Assembly (NCBI GenBank): GCA_008711295.1
Contig: VUYV01000016.1
Location: forward strand, 2,895,831 to 2,959,830
Length of the DNA stretch: 64,000 nucleotides
Direction: 5' to 3'
DNA from: Anarhynchus alexandrinus
Taxonomy: Eukaryota; Chordata; Aves; Charadriiformes; Charadriidae
How positions within the stretch are numbered: the stretch's first letter is position 1; each line of letters begins with the position of its first letter. Below the pieces are notes generated by a model, which was not told where the DNA came from, ran no database searches, and saw only the letters and a list, made by a program, of their open reading frames with translations. The position numbers and the translations under genes are program-made. Below are positions 36,200 through 46,700 of this stretch, in pieces.

Positions 36200-36680
36200 T
36201 CCCAACATGGCGGTACGTGCTTATGCCCGCTATCTGCATAAGTCTTTTGTGTATTGCTAATGGAGTGCTGGAATTGTGGCAGCTCTGAGCAGGGAATACA
36301 TGTGAGCAACAATATGCTGACAGACCCCTCGGTGGAATCTAATCTGTTCCAGCTCATGCACTCCTCAGAAACTATTTAACTTTCATTAAACTGTGTTTGA
36401 TATCAGCTAAATAGAATGCATACGGCACCAATATAGCTCATATGGTCTCATTCATTCGATCACAGCAGTGCTTTTTTCTTATATTTTCCCCCCACTTGTG
36501 TCAGTACCCGGTATAGCTGGGTAAATAGGAGACCTTTGAAGATATAGTTAGTACTCAGATTTCTTTATTCTTTTGTGCTGGTTTCTTAGTGTTGAAACAG
36601 TGATTCATGTATGTCTCAGACAGCCTCCATTAATTTCATGTAATGTAGCTTTTATCTCGTAGCTGGGACAACTATCTCCA
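36200..36680. promoter_or_regulatory. Candidate conserved non-coding element
   Basis: About 480 bp of complex sequence with no repeats, starting 'caacatggcggtacgtgc' and containing 'gcccgctatctgcataag', 'gtgtttgatatcagctaaa' and 'cattaatttcatgtaatg'. It has no sustained open frame. Balanced complexity, scattered homeodomain-like cores and position in a gene-free stretch resemble vertebrate developmental enhancers. This is a judgement by eye; conservation was not tested. Confidence 0.3.
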
Positions 36681-36929
36681 GCGCTGTCTCCCTATAGCAT
36701 CTCTCGCGCAGCAGCCCACCGGCTTCCCACCCCCCCAGCGCCCCTTTTTCTCCCGCGAGCAGCTCATTTCTGGAGAATTTACTTTTGTTTTGTTATGTTG
36801 GGTAGGGGGGGAAATAAATAAAGAGGCTAAGATTGCAGAGGAGAAGTAAGGTAAAGATCCTTCTGTCCGCGTGGATGTCTTTATGTCTCACGTAGGGAGG
36901 AAAAAAGGCAGGGGGGAGCCGAGAAGGGA

Positions 36930-37077
36930 GGGCTTTGTGGGGAGTGGGCTAAAATATCTTTCGTGGCAGCGGCTGGATAACAGTTTTTTTAACCTATTCA
37001 CAGCGCACTAATTTGATTATGAATGCAGCACAGTAGGAGCATGCAGTTTCTGGGGAGCGGGAGGAGGGGGCGACGGG
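36930..37077. promoter_or_regulatory. Candidate conserved element ending in a G-quadruplex
   Basis: 'gctaaaatatctttcgtggc' and 'cgcactaatttgattatgaa' form a complex AT-rich block. It is followed by a G4 motif at 37,052-37,077 (runs of 4, 3, 5 and 3 with loops AGC, AGGA and CGAC). The G4 is direct; the regulatory call is inferred. Confidence 0.3.
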
Positions 37078-38059
37078 CACTGGATTTACAAGCCAGGGCT
37101 GTTCAAAAGTTTGAACGGTCAAATGCGCCTAAAAAAAAATAATAAATTATCAAGACCGACCCCCCCCAAACCATTAACCAAAAAAAAAATAAAAATCCAC
37201 AACACCAAACCAGCCAGCCCTTCAAACCAAAGGGAGCTTCGAGTGGGTGCATTAGCACCACAAATAAACATTGTGATTCCATTTGTAAATAAAAAGAGAA
37301 TAAAAGATGGTTTGCTCTTTTTTCTCTGTTTTTTTTTTTTTGCCTCTTGAATGATCTGAATGCATTAAAGACTTCTTCACCTTACAAGGAGGATGGAAGA
37401 GGGAAAGCAACATCAATTTGATTGGGAAAAGTGAAAGCGATTACCTTATGCTTTCTTTAAAGATTTCTTTTCCAATTATGTTTTATTAAGTCCAAAGGAA
37501 TAATCACAGATTTTTTTTATATTGCTTAAGAGTAACAACATGGGGTCCTTTGGTGGAGGGAACCCAATTATTTGGGATATTATTTTGAGAAACCTTTTCA
37601 TTTTATTAGTATACCAGAGGGTTTTCACATTCACAAGGCTAAATCCTGACTATTATTACTTTTTTGGAATAAATGTCTCACCGGGGCAATTAATTTTATA
37701 CATTAACACTAGTCGTTGCTGTGTCGCACATTTTAAAAAAGAGAAGGAAAGCAAGCTTCTTGCAAGATTTATCATTTGGTTCGTAACAGGGTCACCGACA
37801 CCAGCCCAGGTAATACAAAATGAGCTTTTTCAAGAGAAGATTTTGCTGTGTGACAACTTTGGAAAGTCCTGGGCTGCACCAAGTTTACCAGCGCTTTGAG
37901 TGCAAGCCTGGGTCTATAGGCAGCATTATAGCAGCAGCTGCCAAAGGGACAACAGAAACATGCCCTATCCGCTCTCTGGAAATCAAATCCTACTGTGGTA
38001 ACTTCGCTCCTGAGCCTGGCAAGGCTGCACAGGGAAGGGCTTGCTGCTACCAGCCGAAA
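37078..38059. other. AT-rich non-coding sequence with homopolymer tracts
   Basis: A-rich tracts (37,131-37,142, 37,179-37,195) and a T-run (about 37,330-37,341). An open plus-strand frame at 37,522-37,899 is rejected as coding. Confidence 0.5.
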
Positions 38060-38240
38060 GGCTGATCCGAAAATTATTGAGATAAGCTTATTGACATTTT
38101 TACTATACATTATTAATCTTATTAATAGCGTTAACAAAGGCTAATGGAAAATGCATCATCTATAACCATGTTAGTCTTCATTTTAGGGCATTTTTGTCCA
38201 AGTAAACTAGAGAGGAGTAATTAACGCTCTGCTGTTATTT
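38060..38240. promoter_or_regulatory. Candidate AT-rich regulatory segment
   Basis: Dense in TAAT and ATTA cores: 'ttattaatcttattaatagc', 'gttaacaaaggctaatgg' and 'gagtaattaacgctctg'. No repeat and no frame. It resembles homeodomain-rich enhancer sequence, but this is inference. Confidence 0.28.
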
Positions 38241-41137
38241 TCCCCTGGTTTTGGGGAGGCGTGTGCTAGCACAGCGGCAGGAAGGACATCAGCCTGATTT
38301 CACTGAGTGCCACGCAGCCCAAATTCAGAGGCAATGAAATTAACGGCTATGTGGTTTCCGGTACCATAAGCCTAAAGATAAAACCAGCTTTAATATTGCA
38401 GGACAAGCGTGCACAGGACCGGGGGGTAGCAGAGGTGACGCTCACCTGGTTTCTACTGCATCCAGCAAGGGATCCCTGATCCTGTCACCTCGCTCTCTGC
38501 TACAGGTAGGCAGTGACAGCCACAGCCTGCCCTGATGCTCTTCTGTTTTAAAACCATACTGTGAAAAAAAATATTCTTGTTGTACAAGGGGCAAGCACAC
38601 ATGCAGGAAAGGCAATGGCTGGGGAGCAGAGATGCTGCAGTCCCCACAGAGCAGGAGGGGCCCTGAAGAAAAACCCAAACAGCGGCCCTGTGCCTTTGCA
38701 TCACTTGACATGGTACAACAGCACCACGAAGCCTCTCCTGAGTGGATGGTGCCGGCATGACCCCCAGCCACACGCAGCACAAATGGCCATCACAGGGACG
38801 CTGCTACAAAACCCCAGCCAGAGCACCCTTGGCTCACCAGGAGAAAACGTGGCACCGATATCATTGCACTGTTCTCCCGCTTGCCCTGTTCCCAAGGCCC
38901 CCTTAAAATGACATTACTTCCAAATTAGAGCCAGTACAGCCCCAACTCATGCTATGGCCACCCTGCAGGGCTCTGGGGCACGCTGCAGATCCCCACAGTG
39001 CAGGGAAGGGTGTTGGGTACAGACTTGCCCCCTGCTCCGCTCACCTGGGAGATGCCCCATGCGAGATGTGCTCAGACTCGCAGGGCTATTCCTTCTCTGT
39101 ATGCTCCATTTTATTTTTTCTTTCTCTGCTTTGGGGCAGTTTGGGAAGCTTCACTGAACCCCCTGGCACAAAGTGACAACTTTCATATTGCAAAAATTCA
39201 AGATCTTTGCAATTTGCAAAACCCACAAGAGGATCACGCATCCCCAGACCGCTCCTTCCGCCCTGGCGCAGGGGCAATGCATGGCACTTGCACAACCCCT
39301 GGGGATTGGGTGCAGCCCTTCGCGACTCAGAAGAGTTCACGCCTCAAAGCCAAATTTATTTTAAGTTTTCTGCAACTTTGCTTTCACTCCCGTGCACCAC
39401 TGCCGTCAATTAATGAGAGATGCACGAATAACTAATGCTGGACCAGTGGGGGACCAGGGCAGCACCGAGGGGCAAATACCCCAATGCTTTGCAGTCAGGT
39501 AGAGCTAAGAGAGACATCTCTGATTCATAATCTCCGCTCAGCGCTTCTCTTGTGCTCTAATAAAAATCATGGCATATTGGTCGCTCTCGCTGCCAAGTGA
39601 TATGGCCATGCCCTCTCCACAGTATCCAGCTACAAACACGCTTGATGGGCACTCTCTGGGGGAACTGCCTGCGCTGGTTTTACATTGCTAACATATGTAG
39701 GTACACCTGAAAGCTACAGCCTGCCACTTCTCGTGGACCTCGCTGGGGTACCTTTGCTCTTTTGCCACCAAGGGTTAATTTTCTAATGGCTGCTTTGCTG
39801 CTGAAGCTGGCCAAGTTTTTCATCGCCTGCAGAGCACCACAAGCTGTGATTTGGAGCCAGAAAACACCATTAATTTTCTAAATAGGAAGGATCACATATG
39901 TAAACTGTCTGGGTCTATAACCAGTTGGGCAGGTAGAAGGCAAAGAGAAGGAAAGTGGTGGTTTTTTTTTTCAGGCACTAAAGCAAAATAAACCCGAGGC
40001 TGCCGGCTGCACTGAAGTTTCTCGGCGAAGCTGGGCTCCCCCTTGCCTTCCCCCTGCGCCCCCACCACACACACACACACAGCGTCACCCGTGGCAGTGC
40101 TCGTTTTTACTGGAAAAGGTCAGGTTGATGATTTATTGAACAGTTATTGAAGTTTTTTTACATGAGGCTATATGGAAAAGTTACTGGAAAAATCAAGGAA
40201 AGACTGAATAAAGGTAACAGCTCACAGTTTGTATGAGACCCAGGCTGATAGCCTTTCACATGCCGCTGTGACCTAATCCTGCACCACATGTGTCAAGGCA
40301 AATGCCCAGTTTGTGCCAATGGAGGGCGACGGGTGGCCTAGGATCTCGATTTGGGCAGAGAGCTGCAAGAGTGGGATCGGGGTGTTTGCTACCCATATCA
40401 TCCTCCTTCAAAACACCCACCAGCAGCCGATGCCACAGCACTGCCTGATTTTTTTCAGCCAAGCATACGCACGAGAGCAGCATTTTGGTGGTGCAGAGAA
40501 AAGGGACAGGGCCCCGTGGGCTCTCTTGCCCAGGGCACAGCTGCCCGCACCACCTCCCACTGCCGGCTGTGCCTCGGTTTCTCTATTTATAAGCTGGTGT
40601 ACAGATACCGACCACAGAGGGGTGCTCTGAGTCTTAATTAATTAATTAACGCCTTGTGCAAGGCACTTGGAAGGCCTTTGGTGGAGGGGACTACCAAAGG
40701 TCATATTATTAAATAAATAAATTTTTTAAGAAAAAAATATATCCTTTTGTAAATGTTTTTCCAAGTCTTTCATGCAACTCTGGCACCGTGAGGTTCAGCT
40801 TTTCACCTTTTTCTTGCCCCTCCACAAACACTTAGGAGCTGCCTTTTCCTCCCTTTGTGAGCTGAAGGGGGGGGAAGAGGTGCAGGCAGGACCAAGGGCT
40901 CCCTCGACTGGCAACCACCGCGCTCAGCCCCAGCACCACCCAAATCGCAGGGGACACCCCAGCTCCCCATGGCAGAACAAACCCCCAGCCAAGGACATGG
41001 GAAGAAGAATTGAATTTTTTCCACATTACTCAATACAGCAAAGACACAAAGGAACATGGTTTTTTTGCTTTCAGGTGCTGTGCAAATACTGTAGCAATCG
41101 CAGGCTGCTTGCTGCTGCGATTGCACTGTGACCTCTG
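38241..41137. other. Unique non-coding sequence with small repeats
   Basis: No gene recognised. It holds a (CA)8 run (40,066-40,081) and a (TTAA)n self-complementary block, TTAATTAATTAATTAA (40,634-40,649). An 8-bp-arm hairpin CCTTTGGT...ACCAAAGG (40,675-40,700) ends in an HNF4/COUP-like CCAAAGGTCA. A truncated fold-back-like string lies near 40,270-40,325 ('acctaatcctgcacc'). Confidence 0.5.
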
Positions 41138-41215
41138 AGGGCCTGATCCTGCACTTATTCAGCACTGCAACAGTCACCCTAACCAGATGCAATAACCACT
41201 GCAGGATCGGGTCCT
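41138..41215. repeat. Fold-back repeat of the GATCCTGC type (copy 2)
   Basis: The left arm AGGGCCTGATCCTGCA (41,138-41,153) is an inverted repeat of the right arm TGCAGGATCGGGTCCT (41,200-41,215), with 14 of 16 positions pairing. A 46-bp loop separates them. The ends match copy 1 at 33,042-33,113 while the interior differs, as expected for an old palindromic MITE-like family. Confidence 0.7.
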
Positions 41216-41389
41216 TAATTAGTTCAATATTCCCCCCACCCCCCGCCTTTTACCACTTTCCCTCCCAAGGAAGAGTATTATTCATTAAGGGCTCAGCAGA
41301 GCCCACCAGATCTCATTTTAGCTGAGATCTCCCTATGATCTTCCCAAGCCTTTAGCGGGGAGCGAGCCTTGGACTCTCTTTCATGGGCT
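41216..41389. other. Short non-coding spacer
   Basis: C-rich run near 41,231-41,246 and otherwise unremarkable sequence between the fold-back repeat and the next candidate element. Confidence 0.45.
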
Positions 41390-41900
41390 GCGTTGTGACC
41401 TGGCTTCAAAGTGCGCAAAGAGGTTCCACGGCTCCCTTTGTGCAGCACAGTCTCTTAATTGCACTTTTAAACACAGTGTAATTTTTGTAATTAACATTAT
41501 GGTTTCAGAGGGCAGAGAAGCCTGCACTATGCTAATTACAAACTGGAGTAGTCGGAGTAGAAATTCAAGGCTCCAGTTGCTGGGGCCGAATGCAGTTTTT
41601 ATGAAGGATTTCAAAGCTCCTCCGTGGGCTCTGTGTTCTGAGTTATCATTAGCATTTGATAACATAAAGAATTTTTATAACATGTGACAGATTTCGATGT
41701 GAAGATTTTACCTGATAACTGGAAAATTTACATAAAGACCTTCATTAGCTCTCTGCTCACATTACTGCGAGCGGAAGAACTACAGCGCGCTGTCTCCCTG
41801 TAAGATGGGGCTTGGGAGCCGAAGAATTTGTGCTTTATAATAAAATTTATAGTACGTTGCGAAGGGAGGTTATAATAATCCTCAATGATGTTAGGAATCG
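41390..41900. promoter_or_regulatory. Candidate conserved enhancer with homeodomain cores
   Basis: About 510 bp of complex sequence holding TTAATTG (41,455-41,461), TAATTA (41,488-41,493), TAATTA (41,533-41,538), 'tcattagcatttgataac' and 'ttcattagctctctgctc'. There is no repeat, no simple-sequence run and no coding frame. Clustered homeodomain cores in a gene desert are typical of developmental enhancers. This is one of the best candidates in the window, but no alignment was possible. Confidence 0.35.
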
Positions 41901-43059
41901 GAGCAATTCAAAGAGTGAAAGAGAGCGCGAGAGGTGACGGGAAAGGATATTTCAGTATTGCCATGCAGCGGAGGACTGCAGGCTGCAGCAAAGACGCTGC
42001 GAGCGGGAACATAAAACATCACAGAGCAGATGCTCAAATGACCACCGTAACACCAGCGTTGGGGCCAGCTCCCGGGCATAGGCTGGGACCCATGCGGGCT
42101 CACTTAGACTGCCATCACAGCGGTTTGGGGCAGCTTTCTGGATAGGGTAAATGAGAATTTATCATTATTCCTGCTGCCTCCCTACTTGCTGCTGTAGGTG
42201 TGCTGCTGGGCATAGAGCAGCAGCATGCAGCACTCTCTGCGGGATGCATCATCCTTCACAAGGGATACGTTTTCTTTGCTGTTATGGATATAACGCATAG
42301 CCGTGTAACCACATCATCACAGAGTTCAAACTACCCAGACACCATTAGTAAAAGTTTATCAGTATCTCTCTTATGGTCATAACATTCTATGGCTTCTCCT
42401 GGGACTACACAGATGTCTGCATGGCTCCAAGATCTTTCCATTGCCTGTTGAAGGCTGCCTGGCTGCATTTTGTGGACATTTCTAAATATTTCATATTTAT
42501 TATAATCCCCAGCAAATAACTGAAATTGCTCACCAGCATAGTGCCACATTGATTGCAAACTTGCATAAGAAAAAAACAAAATAACAGCTGATGTGCACGG
42601 AGCTGCTCCATGGCACACTCCTGCCAAGATGAAGTGACCAGGGATGCTTCAGACAGGCATCTGAGCAAGGAAGGACATGGCCAAACCCTAATAAACTCAT
42701 CACAGTAACCTCAATTTGACTGGCTGCTTCAGAGTCTTTTGATGCTATCAGTACCAATTTTTCTGAGTTTCTTCCCAGGCTAAAAAGCCTCCCAAGCACC
42801 CTCAACTTTAGACAAAAAACCCATCTAGCTCTTCCTTCAGAAAACCGAAGCAATCTTGCCAGCTGATGCATAAGCGTCATTCCTCAAGTCTCCAATTGGA
42901 CTGTTAAAACCACACAATATCTTTGACAAGCCTCGTTAGTCCTGTTGCATGGCTAAGAGCCACACTGGATTTTCAGAGTTGCCTTTGCAAAGGAATCTCC
43001 TTTTCCTGCAGTTTTGCAAGCCCAGTGCTTGGAGAAACCAAAAAGCAACCTTAGATCAA
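41901..43059. other. Unique non-coding sequence
   Basis: No gene or repeat recognised. The minus-strand open frames at 42,331-42,880 overlap one another in different frames and show no domain. Confidence 0.5.
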
Positions 43060-43720
43060 TGATCAAACTTTCGTAGTAGATGGCTTTTATTTTTACAAAA
43101 TATTTGCTTCCAGCAGAGTGTATCTTAATTTACAAATGCAGAAATCTGTCATTAAGCTTTGACCCAGCTTCATGGCATTGTCAAATGCAATAACGTATCT
43201 TTTAATAGTTTTATATCAAGTAAGGATATAACATATCATTAGTTTAAATGTATTTGCAAGCAATTACCCCCACCAGGATATTTGTGAATGCTCATGCAAA
43301 ATTGATGAAATTCTGACATGCTTAAACATTGTTCATTTAGCTCTATTCCTTATGTATAGAAAAAATAGAATAAATAATTCTGCTGCCACTTGCAAACTAC
43401 TGTTCGGCATTTTCATTCTGTTCGTGGTTTCTGTCCTGCCTTTAAACTATAGCCCTTGGTGATCATTTGGAAAAACAGTTTCATATATGTTTAATTTTAA
43501 ATAGATGTACTAGATTATTCATTCCTCTTATTATTGTTCAATGCAGTAATTTAAACATGGACTAGATTTACTGCGTGTCAGCTGCCTTTCTTTTACAAAA
43601 TGGGATAAATTATTAAATGAGTAGAGGTTGTTTGACAACGGGTTTTCCAGTACTTCACAAAAGAAAGACCTTTGACATTCAGCTGTCTTTTGAAAAGAAT
43701 AAAGAATAAATCAATTAAGT
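43060..43720. promoter_or_regulatory. Candidate conserved non-coding element(s)
   Basis: A long, repeat-free, AT-rich but complex stretch. It includes 'ggcttttatttttacaaaat', 'tcatgcaaaattgatgaa' and 'actgcgtgtcagctgcc' (a CAGCTG E-box). Stop codons are frequent in all frames. Its texture is that of vertebrate conserved elements. Boundaries are approximate. Confidence 0.28.
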
Positions 43721-46700
43721 CTCTATGCTGTGGTTCAAAACCACGCTGTTATGGCACATTCTTGCTTACCTCTAAGTTGACTTAGGAAGACTCAACCCAT
43801 TGCAGTCATACCACTAGGTAAATTATTGATCTAATTGTCAAGGTTGCCTTGCGAGCAGCACTCTCTGTCCCAACCACCTTAGATACAGCCATTTCTACAA
43901 CTCCTCCGCTCATTCCCCAAGCTACAGAAAATCATTGATATCAACCTCTGGTAACATTTGCCACCGACTTGGAAGACCTTTTCATAATATCTGGTTTTGG
44001 CTGCATCTAGCAGAGGCTCAGACTTTCTAAGAAGAAATGTATTCCTTGACGATGTTGAGGAACTTTTGTGTTTATGAGCTTCTGTGTGAGAAGATTTTCA
44101 AGAAAGTGGAGGGAACATCAGGTGTGAGATGCTCAAAGCTCAGAAAAAGCTTGGATGCTAGGATATTGCCTGCCAGAGAAAACCCTGAGTTCATGGGAAA
44201 CTGGACTGGCAGACCCAACAAACAGTGCTAATCTTTTCTTTCTAGTTTGTGTGGCCTCTACTAACTACAGTTATTACTGCAAAGCACTTCGGGTGCTTTG
44301 AAACAAAGAGGAATGTATCTGGCTTAAGATATCATGTCAGCAAACTAACCCTTTAACCCAAGCAGAATCTAATTACAAAATAAAAAATTAAAACAAAATT
44401 AAAAAAAATAAATCAACTTAATCAAACCAAAATCTAGCCAAATGCTCATCTCCTTTACCTGGCTTACGCAGCATTGTGGTGCCACCAATTCTATATCAAC
44501 AGCAGTCTAAATCAGCAGTATAAAGGGAACAAAGTGGGGGTACACAAGGAGATTCATGTTTTGCAACCCAGCCTCGGAAGGGTGAGAATTTACAAATACG
44601 GATATTTTTATTATTTTCTTTAGTTCTGCAGAAATCAAAGATGAGGGTTTTTTTCTCTGCCAAAATTAAGATTTTCTAATTTCACTAAATGCTCTTGATC
44701 ATATCTCACATCTTTTTCATCATGTTTGTCCATTCCCAAGTGCCACAAACATTTTATATGCTAAGGGCTGATCCAGGACATGAATGGAAATCATTGAAAT
44801 GACATATGGAAACAGACTACCCATCCTTGGAGTCTCCCAAGTCCTTTCCTCACCAGTGAAGGATGCTCCCCTGCTATCTTTAGGTTGGAACTTCATTCAC
44901 TCAAGTTTTTAACATCCCAAGTGATGGGATTTGCATTAGCTCCCCTGGGGGACTGCTCCTGACAGGAAGCTTTCTGTACTATTCAGCTCTGGTTTTCTAT
45001 TTCTCACTTTTCCCTCCAGGAGAAGTGCTTTTTGAGCAGCATGACAGCTCGTAGGAGGTCTTTGGGCCTGAGGACTACCCCAAGGCCACCTGTACAGAGG
45101 AGTGTCAGGGCTGCAGGTGCCACCACGGAAGAGATAGATGCATGCATTTTTGAGCCAAAGATTAATTTAAAAATAAAAAATAAAATTAAAAAAATAAACC
45201 TAAAGTTATGTCTTCTGATAAATCCTTACCAGGCTGCAATATTTTGCCTCGTGGCAGAAAAATGAAGGCAGCAGATGTGGGGTTTGCACCCGCATTTTGT
45301 CTAGGGGGGAGCTTGTGTACATCCTGCTCAGGAAGTGGCTCGCCAGGATTTTGCAAACTCCCACAGTCCCACTTTAAAGCACAGCTTCCTGAGAAAAGGT
45401 TAAACGAGGTTTAAGTGCAATGTAATAAACCTTCACTGTTCATAAAGTTGTGTGATAAATGCATGTGTGGTTACTCCAGATAAAAGCATTGAGGTCAGCA
45501 GGCAGAGCTGGGAGGCGACGGCCCCACGGAGTCAGATCCTAGCACAGGGCAGCCCGTCCATCAGTGGGGTGAGATGCTCCAGCTCGCCTCCAGCCCATTC
45601 CTGAGATGCTCACTTTGCGCTGGGATAACTCCTCACCCACCACAGACACATTGGCTTGCACAAAAGAAGAAACTTCAGACATTTGTGGTTTGCTTGAGAC
45701 TTTCAGCCCAAATTGCCTGGCTGCTGCTTACCCTGCACATGCTGGGTTTGTCAACGCACGTCTCATGTGCTTGGTCCTGATGGGGAAGTGAAGCTGCCAC
45801 AGTTTCTGTGCTCATTTGCAAACGGGACTTGCTGAGACTCCAAAGCGAAAGACAATTGTGCTGAGGTCAGACTCCTCTTCTCCTGCTTGGGCTGGAAAGT
45901 ACCTCAAAGCACAAGGGGGCCCATGGAAGCAAAAAGAGTACGGCAATGCTGATTGCAGTCCAGACGAGCAGAATGGCGCTTCAATTATTATTGTTATTTT
46001 AAAGTGAAACTCTGATTGCTAGGGGCATCCCAATTTTATCGAGCTCATTTTATTTTCCCTACATTTATTTGAATAATATGTCCTTTGCTTGCAATAAAAA
46101 AATGCCATATACCCCATCATCACAAGTAGCAGTTTATATAAACATAGCATTGTCCTGATGAGTTCAGATATGAACCTGTTTGCTTATAGAATTTCTCCAG
46201 AAGTTGTAATATTTATGATTTAGAAAACGAACCAAGAGGGAAGCGTCTTGTATGGCACGGAGCTGTTGCGCCTGCAGATTTGATTCACAAGATACAGATG
46301 CGGTTGCAGAATAATGATCTTGTTGGGAAAAAAAAATAGCAATAGTAGTAAAAACCCATAAGCTTTCAGTGCAGTCTCCTCCCTTTGGGCGGTCAGTGAC
46401 AGGGTAATTTTAGCCCTGAGGAGGCTAAAATTCAATGCCAAGGTGGTCAAAACCCCTCTTTGCCAGCATTGCAAGTGTGTTAAGCTGTGTGTATGTGTGC
46501 TGCATGTTTGTGTATGTGTGTGCAACCACTGAGGGCCTTGGAAAGAGCAGGACAAGGACAGGTACCCTTGGTGACACATGGAACAAAAGAGAACCAGGAG
46601 AGGCTGATCATCAACACAGTAGTCAAGGATCATCCTCTGTAGCGCAGGGATACTGGAGAGACTGTGTTCGCCTGAAGATGTAGTAAAGTCTCACAAAGAA

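Noticed and set aside
37522..37899. 125-residue plus-strand open frame in AT-rich DNA
   Set aside because: Composition follows the local AT-rich sequence, there are no motifs, and it lies between candidate regulatory stretches.
44280..44300. Short hairpin with TTCGG loop as a structured RNA
   Set aside because: An 8-bp stem is common by chance in 64 kb and no transcript context is visible.
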